Shown: in pieces, positions 11,925 through 20,041 of the stretch
How positions within the stretch are numbered: the stretch's first letter is position 1
Layout: the number at the start of each line of letters is the position of its first letter
Assembly (NCBI RefSeq): GCF_015624425.1
Contig: NZ_CP049919.1
Span: forward strand, 4,960,001-5,024,000
DNA length: 64,000 bases
Direction: 5' to 3'
Origin: Roseateles sp. DAIF2
GTDB taxonomy: Bacteria; Pseudomonadota; Gammaproteobacteria; Burkholderiales; Burkholderiaceae_C
Notes under the pieces: generated by a model
The model's input: the letters and a program-made list of their open reading frames with translations, nothing else
What the model was told of the DNA's origin: nothing
Databases searched by the model: none
Position numbers and translations under genes: made by a program

Positions 11925-12727
11925 TGGCTGCCCGCTGGGGCCAGGTCTTGCGTGCCGTGCCGCGCCCGCTGCGCGGCTGGGTGCTGCCGGCCCTGCTGCT
12001 GGCCCTCTGGTGGGCGGCGCGGGCCTGGGGCTGGTCGGATTCGCCGCTGCTGGTGTCGCCGCTGGCGGTCTGGGAGCGAGGCCTGCAGCAGATCAACTCC
12101 GGCGAGCTGTGGAGCGCGCTGTCGGCCAGCCTGCGGCGCGACCTGATCGGCTTCGCGCTCGGCAGCGCCGGCGGCCTGGCCCTCGGCCTGCTGCTGGGCC
12201 TGTCGCGCTGGGCCGAGCGCCTGCTGGGCCCGAGCTTTCATACGCTCAAGCAGATCTCGCTGTTCGCCTGGATCCCGCTGCTGTCGGTCTGGTTCGGCCT
12301 GGGCGAGCCGGCCAAGGTGGTGTTCCTGGCGCTGGCGGCCTTCTTCCCGGTGGCGCTGAACGCCTTCGAGGGCGTGCGCAGCGTGCCGCGCGAGCTGGTC
12401 GAACTGGGCCGGGTGCTGCGCTACGGCCGCTGGCAGCTGCTGCGCCGCGTCGTGCTGCCGGCCGCCGCGCCCAGCCTGTTCACCGGCCTGCACCTGGGCC
12501 TGATCTACGCCTGGCTGGCCACCCTGGGCGCCGAGTACCTGCTGTCCGCCGGCCATGGCATCGGCAACACCCTGGTCGCCGGACGCGAGCATTTCCAGAT
12601 GGACCTGGTGCTGTTCGGCGTGATCGTGGTCGGCCTGGTCGGCTTTGCGCTGAACTGGGTCGCCGGCACGCTGGAGCGGCGCGCGCTGGCCTGGCGCGGC
12701 CGCTCGGTCGGGCATTACAGCAGCTGA
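11924..12727 (+). CDS. ABC transporter permease, SsuC/TauC type (second subunit)
   Basis: A second permease of 267 residues with the same architecture and its own EAA loop, ELGRVLRYGRWQLLRRVVLP. Its ATG is embedded in the stop of the first permease (TGATG). Paired non-identical permeases imply a heterodimeric channel, whereas classical SsuC/TauC importers use one permease gene. The two proteins are clearly related (same loops in the same places), so an old duplication is likely. It is followed after 10 bp by the ATPase gene. Confidence 0.88.
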   Translation: MAARWGQVLRAVPRPLRGWVLPALLLALWWAARAWGWSDSPLLVSPLAVWERGLQQINSGELWSALSASLRRDLIGFALGSAGGLALGLLLGLSRWAERLLGPSFHTLKQISLFAWIPLLSVWFGLGEPAKVVFLALAAFFPVALNAFEGVRSVPRELVELGRVLRYGRWQLLRRVVLPAAAPSLFTGLHLGLIYAWLATLGAEYLLSAGHGIGNTLVAGREHFQMDLVLFGVIVVGLVGFALNWVAGTLERRALAWRGRSVGHYSS

Positions 12728-12737
12728 GGACTCACGC

Positions 12738-13514
12738 ATGAGCGAACCAGCATCCACCGCCGCCGGCACGCTGGAGATCCGGCGCCTGAACAAGCAGTTC
12801 GAGGTCAAGGGCCAGGTCTTGCCGGTGCTGCGCGACATCAACCTGCGGGTCGAGCCGGGCGAGTTCCTGGCCATCGTCGGCGCCAGCGGCTGCGGCAAGT
12901 CCACCCTGCTGCGCCTGATCCTGGGCCTGGAGCCGGAGTTCGAGGGCCAGCTGCTGCTGGACGGCCGGCCGATCACCGCGCCGGGGCTGGAGCGCGGCAT
13001 CGTGTTCCAGGAGCATCGCCTGTTCCCCTGGCTGACGGTGCGCGAGAACATCGGCGCCAGCCTGCTCAACAGCGGCCTGACGCCGGGCCAGCAGCGCTTC
13101 GCGGTGCGCGACCATATCGCGCTGGTCGGCCTGACCGGCTTCGAGGACGCCTACCCGCACCAGCTCTCCGGCGGCATGGCGCAGCGCGTCGCGATCGCCC
13201 GCGCGCTGGCGCCGCGGCCCGAGATCCTGCTGCTGGACGAACCGCTGGGCGCACTCGACGCGCTGACCCGCGCCCATCTGCAGCAGGAGCTGCGCCGCAT
13301 CTGGCAGGCCGAGGGCATCACGATGGTGATGGTGACCCACGATGTCGACGAGGCCCTGTACCTGGCCGACCGCGTGCTGGTGATGGCGCCGCGCCCGGGC
13401 CGGGTGCAGCAGGAGCTGCAGGTCGAGCTGCCGCATCCGCGCGAACGCGCCGGCGCCGAGTTCGCCGCGCTGAAGAAGCAGGTGCTGGCCGCGCTCGGCG
13501 CCCCGGCGCATTGA
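12738..13514 (+). CDS. ABC transporter ATP-binding protein, SsuB/TauB type
   Basis: A complete 258-residue ATPase: Walker A GASGCGKST (about 48-56), Q-loop VFQEHRLFPWLTV (about 89-101), signature LSGGMAQR (143-150), Walker B ILLLDEP (about 163-169), D-loop and switch VTHDVDEAL. Spacing and the PWLTV stretch are typical of SsuB/TauB/NrtD ATPases. A GAGGA site precedes the ATG. It energises the two permeases just upstream. The substrate-binding protein is probably the one encoded at 18965, in the same locus but after the receptor and thioredoxin-like genes. Confidence 0.92.
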   Translation: MSEPASTAAGTLEIRRLNKQFEVKGQVLPVLRDINLRVEPGEFLAIVGASGCGKSTLLRLILGLEPEFEGQLLLDGRPITAPGLERGIVFQEHRLFPWLTVRENIGASLLNSGLTPGQQRFAVRDHIALVGLTGFEDAYPHQLSGGMAQRVAIARALAPRPEILLLDEPLGALDALTRAHLQQELRRIWQAEGITMVMVTHDVDEALYLADRVLVMAPRPGRVQQELQVELPHPRERAGAEFAALKKQVLAALGAPAH

Positions 13515-13561
13515 TCCTCCGTCGATCCTTCATTCGTTTCCCAACCACAGGAGTTCGAGCG

Positions 13562-14479
13562 ATGAGCGAAGTGCAAGACCCGACCCCTGCCGCCGCCGAG
13601 GCGCCGGCCGCCGGCTTCGAGCTGCAGCCGCTGGCCGGCCGCATCGGCGCGGAGCTGCGCGGCCTGCGCCTGTCCGGCGAGCTGGCCCCCGCGACCTTCG
13701 CGGCGCTGAAGGCCGCGCTGCTGCGCCACAAGGTGCTGTTCCTGCGCGGCCAGCAGCATCTGGACGATGCCCAGCACGAGGCCTTCGGCCGCCTGTTCGG
13801 CGCGCTGGAGGCGCACCCGACCGTGCCCGCGCCCTCCGGCACGCGGCTGCTGGAGCTGGACTCGCTGCATGGCGGGCGCGCCGATTCCTGGCATACCGAC
13901 GTGACCTTCAAGGCCGCCTTCCCGCAGGTCTCGGTGCTGCGCGCGGTGCTGCTGCCGCCCTATGGCGGCGACACCGTCTGGGCCAACACGGCGGCCGCCT
14001 ACGAGGCCCTGCCGGCGCCGCTGCAGCGCCTGGCCGAGGGCCTGCGCGCGGTGCATGGCAACGACTACGACTATGCCGCCGCGCGCGTCGTCGAGCAGGA
14101 CGATCCGGCGCGCCGGCGCTACCGCGAGGTCTTCACCGCCACCACGATCGAGGCCGAGCATCCGGTCGTGCATGTGCATCCCGAGACCGGCGAGCGCGCG
14201 CTGCTGCTGGGCCATTTCGCCAAGCGCTTCAGCGGCCTGTCCGGCACCGATTCGCGCCAGCTGCTGGCCACCCTGCAGGCCCATGTGACGCGGCTGGAGA
14301 ACACCGTGCGCTGGCGCTGGGCGCCGGGCGACGTCGCGATCTGGGACAACCGCGCCACCCAGCATTACGCGATCAACGACTATGGCGCGCAGCACCGCGT
14401 GGTGCGCCGCGTCACCGTCTCGGGCACGCCGGCGCAGGGCGTCGACGGCTTCGTCAGCCGCGCGCTGGCCCCGCAATGA
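13562..14479 (+). CDS. TauD/TfdA-type Fe(II)/2-oxoglutarate dioxygenase
   Basis: A 305-residue member of the taurine/alkylsulfate dioxygenase family. The iron triad is His111-x-Asp113 in SWHTDVTF and His268 in NRATQHYAIN. The 2-oxoglutarate/substrate arginines of TauD align to Arg279 and Arg283 in AQHRVVRRVT. Such enzymes hydroxylate the carbon next to a sulfonate or sulfate ester, releasing sulfite or sulfate. It follows the importer ATPase by 47 bp and precedes a receptor gene. With the sulfatase at 20041 it suggests two cytoplasmic routes for cleaving sulfur from organic compounds. Taurine itself is not proven; an alkylsulfate role as in AtsK is equally possible. Confidence 0.87.
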   Translation: MSEVQDPTPAAAEAPAAGFELQPLAGRIGAELRGLRLSGELAPATFAALKAALLRHKVLFLRGQQHLDDAQHEAFGRLFGALEAHPTVPAPSGTRLLELDSLHGGRADSWHTDVTFKAAFPQVSVLRAVLLPPYGGDTVWANTAAAYEALPAPLQRLAEGLRAVHGNDYDYAAARVVEQDDPARRRYREVFTATTIEAEHPVVHVHPETGERALLLGHFAKRFSGLSGTDSRQLLATLQAHVTRLENTVRWRWAPGDVAIWDNRATQHYAINDYGAQHRVVRRVTVSGTPAQGVDGFVSRALAPQ

Positions 14480-14625
14480 ACGACAACGCATGAGCATGTG
14501 CAATATGGGCGCTTAGGAAAAACCCGGCCGCTTCCTACATTCACGGACGCCATCGCCCCGGCCGCTCGCCATGAGCGCGCGGCCGGGCCCCGTCCATGAA
14601 TCCGCCTCACAAGGGAGCGCCCATC

Positions 14626-17262
14626 TTGCCCACCGTCCATCGCCGCCAGGCGTCCACCTTCCCGTCCTGTCCCCCGCGACCCACCACCTGGGCCGTGCTC
14701 GGCCTGCTGGCCGGGTTCGCGCTGCCCGCCCAGGCTAACGAGAGCGGTGCCTCCACCAGCCTGCAGCGCGTCGAGCTGACCGGCTCGCGCATCAAGCGCC
14801 TGGAGGCCGAGAGCGTCGCGCCGATCACGACGATCAGCCGCGAGGACATCGAGCGCTCCGGCAGCGCCACCCTGGCCGAGCTGCTGCGCCGCCTCAGCGC
14901 CAATCCCGGCAACAGCAATGACGAGACCCTGACCAGCAGCTGGGCGCCCGGCGCGGCCGGCGTGGGCCTGCGCGGCCTGGGCCAGAAGAACACCCTGGTG
15001 CTGCTGAACGGCCGCCGCCTGCCGGTCTACGGCTTCGCGCAGAACCTGCAGGACAGCTTCGTCGACCTGAACAGCATCCCGACCTCCGCGGTCGAGCGGG
15101 TCGATGTGCTGAAGGACGGCGCCTCGGCGCTCTACGGCTCGGATGCGATCGCCGGCGTGATCAACATCATCACGCGGCGCGAGGTGAAGCAGCGCGAGCT
15201 GAACCTGAGCGTCGGCCAGGCCACCGAGGGCGGCGGCCGCGAGACCAATGCCAGCCTGACCGGCAGCCTGGCCAGCGCCGACAAGGGTCTGGCCCTGCTG
15301 GCCAGCCTGGACCTGTTCCAGCGCCAGGGCGTGCTGGCCAGCGAGCGCGACTTCACGCGCGCGATGGATTTCCGCGCCTACCCCGGCGGCACCCTGAAGC
15401 GCGAGACCGGCGGCGGCACCCTGAGCCTGCCGCAGGGCGAGCGCCGCGCGCTGCCCGGCTGCGACCCGGCCGAGCGCGTCGACGCGGCGCTCCTGAACCC
15501 GGCCACCCGCGGCACGGTCTGCGGCATCAACCTCGCGCCCTATTTCCAGTTGAGCCCCGAGGCGCGCCGCGCCAACGGCTTCGCCCGCGCCAGCCTGCAG
15601 CTGCCGGGCGCACTGGAGGCCTTTGCCGAGCTGCACCTGTCGCACACCGACACGCGCCAGACCTTCCCGCCCTCGACCTTCTTCGACGAGACGCCGCGCT
15701 TCGACCCGGTCGGCGGCGGCGTGCGCTGGGAGGACGTCAAGCTGCCGGTGGGGCACCGCCTGAATCCGCAGCCGCAGGCCGCTACCGTGCTGCGCTACAG
15801 CTTCCGCGAGCTGGGCCCGCAGAACCAGACCATCGTCAGCGACAGCCACCGCCTGCTGGCCGGCCTCAAGGGCAGCTTCGGCGGAGCGGCCGCGCCCTAT
15901 GACTGGGAGCTGGCGCTGGGCACCGCGCGCAACCGCATCGACAACACCCAGTACAACCGGGTCAACTGGCAGGAGCTGGTGACCGTGATCCGGGACGGCA
16001 GCTACGACTTCGACAAGCCCGCCAACAGCGCGGCGCTGCAATCGCGCCTGCGCCTGAACCCCAAGCGCGAGGCCAGCTCGAGCCTGCAGACCCTGGACGC
16101 ACGCATCAGCGGCGAGCTGCCCTGGCAGGCGCCGGCCGGCCCGATCGGCTTCGCGGCCGGCGTGGACCTGCGGCGCGAGCGCATGCAGGAGCGGCCCGAT
16201 GCGGTGCTGGCCGCCGGCCTGGTCTCGGCCCAGGGCACGACCGCGGTGGACGGCCAGCGCGAGGTCGGCGCGCTGTTCGGCGAGCTGAGCCTGCCGCTGA
16301 CGAAGAGCCTGGAGCTGGGCCTGGCCGGGCGCCAGGATCATTACAGCGACTTCGGCGGCCGCTTCTCGCCCAAGCTCTCGCTGCGCTGGCAGCCCGATGC
16401 GCGCTGGCTGCTGCGCGGCAGCTATGCCGCGGGCTTCCGCGCGCCGACCCTGCCGGAGAACGCCCAGTCCGGCGCCACCAGCTTCAGCGTGGTGCGCGAT
16501 CCCAAGACCCAGGACTACGCCACCATCGCCGTGGTCTATGCCGGCAATCCGCAGCTGCGCGCCGAGACCTCCAAGAGCTACAACCTGGGCCTGGTGTTCG
16601 CGCCGCGGCCCGGCAGCCAGCTGAGCCTGGACGCCTACCGCGTCGAGCAGCGCCATGTCGTCGGCCAGGATTCGCTGGACGACATCCTGGCCCAGGAGGG
16701 CCAGAGCGCCGTGGCCGGCAAGATCCTGCGCAGCCAGCAGGGCAATCTGCTGACCGTGATCTCGCAGTACGTGAACCAGGGCCGCGTCGCGGTGCAGGGC
16801 GTGGACCTGGGCGCCCAGCATCTGCTGCGCCTGGACGGCCTGGGCGAGCTCAAGCTCGGCGCGGACTGGGGCCATCTGGCCTCCTACAAGCGCAGCGCCG
16901 GCGTCGACGGCCCCTATGGCGACAACCTGGCCGGCAGCAACATGGTCGCGGCGCTGCCGCGCAACAAGGGCTCGCTGTGGGCGCAATGGCAGGGCCAGGA
17001 CTGGCATCTGCGCGCCCAGCTGGCCAGCGTCGGCGGCTTCCGCCAGACCCGCAACGCGGCGCAGCGCGAGGTCGGCAGCTGGACCACCGTCGACCTGCAT
17101 GGCGGCTGGCAGCTGAGGCCCGACCTGCGGCTCAGCGCCTCGCTGCAGAACCTGCTGGACCGCGACCCGCCCTTCGACGCCTCCACCCTGGTCGGCTTCA
17201 ACACCAGCCAGGCCCATCTGCGCGGCCGCTTCGCGCGCGTCGGCGCCCAGCTGCTGTTCTGA
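14626..17262 (+). CDS. TonB-dependent outer-membrane receptor
   Basis: Outer-membrane receptor of about 878 residues. It has a signal peptide ending near ALPAQA, a plug domain (VELTGSRIKRLEAESVAPIT, later DGASALYGSDAIAGVINIIT) and a barrel ending in the usual aromatic terminus (QLLF). I prefer the TTG at 14626, which has an AAGGGAG ribosome site 8 bp upstream; an ATG at 14596 would add ten residues without a site. Its position between a sulfonate-type importer and a sulfatase suggests it admits a bulky sulfated or sulfonated compound. No TonB box could be placed with confidence. Confidence 0.88.
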   Translation: MPTVHRRQASTFPSCPPRPTTWAVLGLLAGFALPAQANESGASTSLQRVELTGSRIKRLEAESVAPITTISREDIERSGSATLAELLRRLSANPGNSNDETLTSSWAPGAAGVGLRGLGQKNTLVLLNGRRLPVYGFAQNLQDSFVDLNSIPTSAVERVDVLKDGASALYGSDAIAGVINIITRREVKQRELNLSVGQATEGGGRETNASLTGSLASADKGLALLASLDLFQRQGVLASERDFTRAMDFRAYPGGTLKRETGGGTLSLPQGERRALPGCDPAERVDAALLNPATRGTVCGINLAPYFQLSPEARRANGFARASLQLPGALEAFAELHLSHTDTRQTFPPSTFFDETPRFDPVGGGVRWEDVKLPVGHRLNPQPQAATVLRYSFRELGPQNQTIVSDSHRLLAGLKGSFGGAAAPYDWELALGTARNRIDNTQYNRVNWQELVTVIRDGSYDFDKPANSAALQSRLRLNPKREASSSLQTLDARISGELPWQAPAGPIGFAAGVDLRRERMQERPDAVLAAGLVSAQGTTAVDGQREVGALFGELSLPLTKSLELGLAGRQDHYSDFGGRFSPKLSLRWQPDARWLLRGSYAAGFRAPTLPENAQSGATSFSVVRDPKTQDYATIAVVYAGNPQLRAETSKSYNLGLVFAPRPGSQLSLDAYRVEQRHVVGQDSLDDILAQEGQSAVAGKILRSQQGNLLTVISQYVNQGRVAVQGVDLGAQHLLRLDGLGELKLGADWGHLASYKRSAGVDGPYGDNLAGSNMVAALPRNKGSLWAQWQGQDWHLRAQLASVGGFRQTRNAAQREVGSWTTVDLHGGWQLRPDLRLSASLQNLLDRDPPFDASTLVGFNTSQAHLRGRFARVGAQLLF

Positions 17263-17284
17263 TTCCATCGCAAGGACTCCACCC

Positions 17285-18829
17285 ATGAAAACTTCCGTGA
17301 TCGCCGGCGCCCTGCTCGCCGGCCTGCTGCTGGGCCAGAGCGCCGCCGCGGCCCCAACCCAGCCCCAGCCCCAGGGCATCGCCTGGATCGCCGCCCGTAG
17401 CGACGCCGACATCGAGCGCGCGCTGGCCCAGGCCGGCAAGCAGAACAAGCCGGTGCTGCTGTACTGGGGCGCGTCCTGGTGCCCGCCCTGCAACCAGCTC
17501 AAGGCCACGCTGTTCAAGCGCCAGGACTTCATCACCCAGACCCGCGCGGTCGTGCCGGTCAATCTGGACGGCGACCTGCCCGGCGCCCAGCGCCTGGGCG
17601 CGCGCTTCAAGGTGCGCGGCTATCCGACCCTGATCCTCCTGAACCCGGCCGGCGAGGAGATCACCCGCCTGCCCGGCGAGGTGGACGGCGCCCAGGTCGT
17701 CGAGCTGCTGCAGCTGGGCCTGGCCAACGGCCGCGGCTTCGGCGCGGTGCTGGCCGACGCCCGCGCCGGCCGCGCGCTGAACGCCAACGAGTGGCGCATG
17801 CTGGGCTTCTATGCCTGGGAGTCAGACGATGGCACGGTGGCGCCGAAGGAGCGCGCCGCGCTGCTGGGCCAGCTGGCCCAGGCGGCCGAACCCGTCGCGC
17901 CCGAGGCCGCGCTGCGCCTGCGCCTGAAGGCGCTGAGCAACAGCCAGGAGGGTCAGGCCTTGCCCGCGGGCGCGGCCGGCCAGGCCCTGGTGCTGCAGCA
18001 GCTGGCCTCCGCCCAGGCCAGCCGCGAGCAGCTGGACGTGCTGGCCTTCGGCGCGGCGCGCATCGTGCGGGCGCTGGCGCCCAAGCCGGGCGAGGCGCGC
18101 GACGCGCTGCTGGCCGCCTACGAGCCGGCGCTGCGGCGCCTGCAGGCCGACGCCGGCCTGGCGCGGGTGGACCGGCTGGGCGCGCTGCTGGCGCGGGTCG
18201 AGCTGGCCCGGTTGGACCAGCCGGCGGACAGCGTCCGGCCCGGCCTGCCCGAGCCGCTGCTGCAGGAGGCGCGCGCCTTCACCGCCCAGCAGGACCGCGA
18301 GATCAGCGACGGCTACGAGCGCCAGTCGGTGATCAACTGGGCCGCCCATGTGCTGGGCCGCGCCGGCCTGTGGTCGGACAGCGACGCGCTGCTGAAGGCC
18401 AATCTGGCGCGCAGCCCGGACAGCTACTACCTGATGAGCCATCTGGGCGGCAATGCGCGCGCCCAGGGGCTGAAGCAGCAGGCGCTGGACTGGCATGGCC
18501 AGGCCTTCGCGAAGAGCCAGGGGCCGGCGACGCGCCTGCAATGGGGCGCCAGCTACCTGAGCGAGCTGGTGCAGCTGAGCCCGCAGGACGGCGCGCGCAT
18601 CGAGCGCACCGCGCTGCAGCTGCTGGACGAGGCCGCCAAGGACCGCGGCGCCTTCCATGGCCGCAGCGCCCGCTCGCTGCAGCGCGCCAGCGACGAGCTG
18701 CTGGCCTGGAACCAGGGCCCCGCGCTGAAGCGCCTGCGCCAGCGCAGCGCCAAGCTCTGCGCCGGCCTGCCGGCCGATGACGAGGGCCAGCGCAAGGCCT
18801 GCGCCGCGCTGCTCAAGCCCAAGGCCTGA
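17285..18829 (+). CDS. Periplasmic thioredoxin-like protein with long helical C-terminus
   Basis: A 514-residue protein with a signal peptide (cleavage near QSAAAA) and a thioredoxin-like domain at about 30-155. The active site is Cys66-Pro-Pro-Cys69 in WGASWCPPCNQL and the cis-Pro lies in RGYPTLILLNP. The remaining 350 residues are helical, Ala/Leu/Arg-rich and repeat-like (TPR-like in appearance) and match nothing I recognise. It lies 22 bp after the receptor gene and before the binding-protein gene, so it belongs to the sulfur locus. A thiol-disulfide role on imported substrate or on locus partners is inference. Such a large thioredoxin protein in a sulfatase cluster is unusual. Confidence 0.75.
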   Translation: MKTSVIAGALLAGLLLGQSAAAAPTQPQPQGIAWIAARSDADIERALAQAGKQNKPVLLYWGASWCPPCNQLKATLFKRQDFITQTRAVVPVNLDGDLPGAQRLGARFKVRGYPTLILLNPAGEEITRLPGEVDGAQVVELLQLGLANGRGFGAVLADARAGRALNANEWRMLGFYAWESDDGTVAPKERAALLGQLAQAAEPVAPEAALRLRLKALSNSQEGQALPAGAAGQALVLQQLASAQASREQLDVLAFGAARIVRALAPKPGEARDALLAAYEPALRRLQADAGLARVDRLGALLARVELARLDQPADSVRPGLPEPLLQEARAFTAQQDREISDGYERQSVINWAAHVLGRAGLWSDSDALLKANLARSPDSYYLMSHLGGNARAQGLKQQALDWHGQAFAKSQGPATRLQWGASYLSELVQLSPQDGARIERTALQLLDEAAKDRGAFHGRSARSLQRASDELLAWNQGPALKRLRQRSAKLCAGLPADDEGQRKACAALLKPKA

Positions 18830-18964
18830 GCGCCGCCGCCGCCGCGCCCCTCAGGCGCGGCGCGCACAAGCTTAGTCGCTCTGCGCATTGGCGCCGGGGT
18901 CGGGGCTTGCCTAGCATGGGGCGGGTCTTCTTCTTTCCTTCAAGCAGAACGCTTCATCCTCACC

Positions 18965-20041
18965 ATGCAACGCCGCCATCTCCTGACCCTGGCCGCCGGC
19001 TCCGCGCTGGCCTCCACCCTGCCCGCCGCAGCCAACGCCCCCGCGCCCGAGGTGATCCGCATCGCCGCGCCCGAGCAGGGCGCCAGCGGCAAGCAGACCT
19101 TTCCCGGCGCCACGCCGTTGGCGGTGGCCAAGGTACGCGGCCTGATCGAGGAGGAGTTCAAGAAGGACGGCATCAAGGTCGAGTGGACCCTGTTCCGCGG
19201 CGCCGGCCCGGCGATCAACGAGGCGCTGGCCGCCCGGCAGCTGGACGTGGTCTACCTGGGCGACCTGGCCTCGGTGATCGGCCGCGCGCGCGGGCTCAAC
19301 ACCCGGCTGATCCTGCCGCTGGTGCGCGGCAGCAACAGCTATCTGGCGGTGGCGCCGGGCTCGGACATCAAGAGCTTCGCCGACCTGAAGGGCCGCAAGG
19401 TCTCGGTGCTGAAGGGCACGGCCTACCAGCGGCCCTTCGACCAGTTCCTGGCCGACGCCGGCCTGACGGAGAAGGACGTCAAGCTGCTGAACCTGGACTG
19501 GCCGGCCTCCAAGGCCGCGGTGGTCAACAAGGACATCGACGCCACCTTCGGCGGCACCGACCTGAACCTGCTGGCCGACAAGGGCGTCGCGCTGCCGGTC
19601 AACACCCGCGGCAAGGGCCCGGCCTACACGATCCAGAGCTCGGTGCTGGCCACCGAGGAGTTCACCGGCAGGTACCCGGCCCACACCACCCGCCTGGTGG
19701 CCGCGATCCTGCGCGCCTCGCACTGGGCCTCGGACGAGGCGAATCGCGAGGCGCTGATCCAGCTCTGGCAGCAGGCCAGCGGCACGCCGGCCACCGTGTT
19801 CCGCGCCGAGTACGAGGGCACGCCACTGCGCCAGCGCAACTCGCCGCTGTTCGACGACTTCACCCGCGCCGCCTACAAGGGCGTGGTGGCCGATGCGCAG
19901 CGCCTGGGCCTGATCAAGCAGGGCTTTGATGTCGAGGCCTGGCTGGAGCCGCGCTTCGTCAACGAGGCCTTGCGCCAGCTGAAGCTGGAGGGCTACTGGC
20001 AGCCGACCGACAAGGACGGCAAGCTCGCCGCCAAGGTTTGA
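18965..20041 (+). CDS. ABC transporter substrate-binding protein, SsuA/TauA type
   Basis: Periplasmic binding protein of 358 residues with a Tat/Sec-like leader (MQRRHLLTLAAGSALAS, cleavage near AANA). The NMT1/SsuA fold is visible in INEALAARQLDVVYLGDLAS and FADLKGRKVSVLKGTAYQRP. It probably serves the permeases and ATPase at 11067-13514. The gene overlaps the following sulfatase at TGATG, tying substrate capture to sulfatase. About 135 bp of non-coding sequence precede it, with room for its own promoter. Confidence 0.88.
   Translation: MQRRHLLTLAAGSALASTLPAAANAPAPEVIRIAAPEQGASGKQTFPGATPLAVAKVRGLIEEEFKKDGIKVEWTLFRGAGPAINEALAARQLDVVYLGDLASVIGRARGLNTRLILPLVRGSNSYLAVAPGSDIKSFADLKGRKVSVLKGTAYQRPFDQFLADAGLTEKDVKLLNLDWPASKAAVVNKDIDATFGGTDLNLLADKGVALPVNTRGKGPAYTIQSSVLATEEFTGRYPAHTTRLVAAILRASHWASDEANREALIQLWQQASGTPATVFRAEYEGTPLRQRNSPLFDDFTRAAYKGVVADAQRLGLIKQGFDVEAWLEPRFVNEALRQLKLEGYWQPTDKDGKLAAKV

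Noticed and set aside
14386..14438. Apparent loss of the last iron ligand in the TauD-like enzyme (Arg where a His seems expected)
   Set aside because: Re-alignment shows the TauD ligand is the His in the TQHYA segment, which is present (His268); the later arginines correspond to the 2-oxoglutarate and sulfonate-binding positions.
14380..17610. Very long open frame on the minus strand opposite the receptor gene
   Set aside because: It is a by-product of extreme GC3 bias; the translation is low-complexity Arg/Ala/Gly/Gln with no domain, while the plus strand encodes a clear TonB-dependent receptor.
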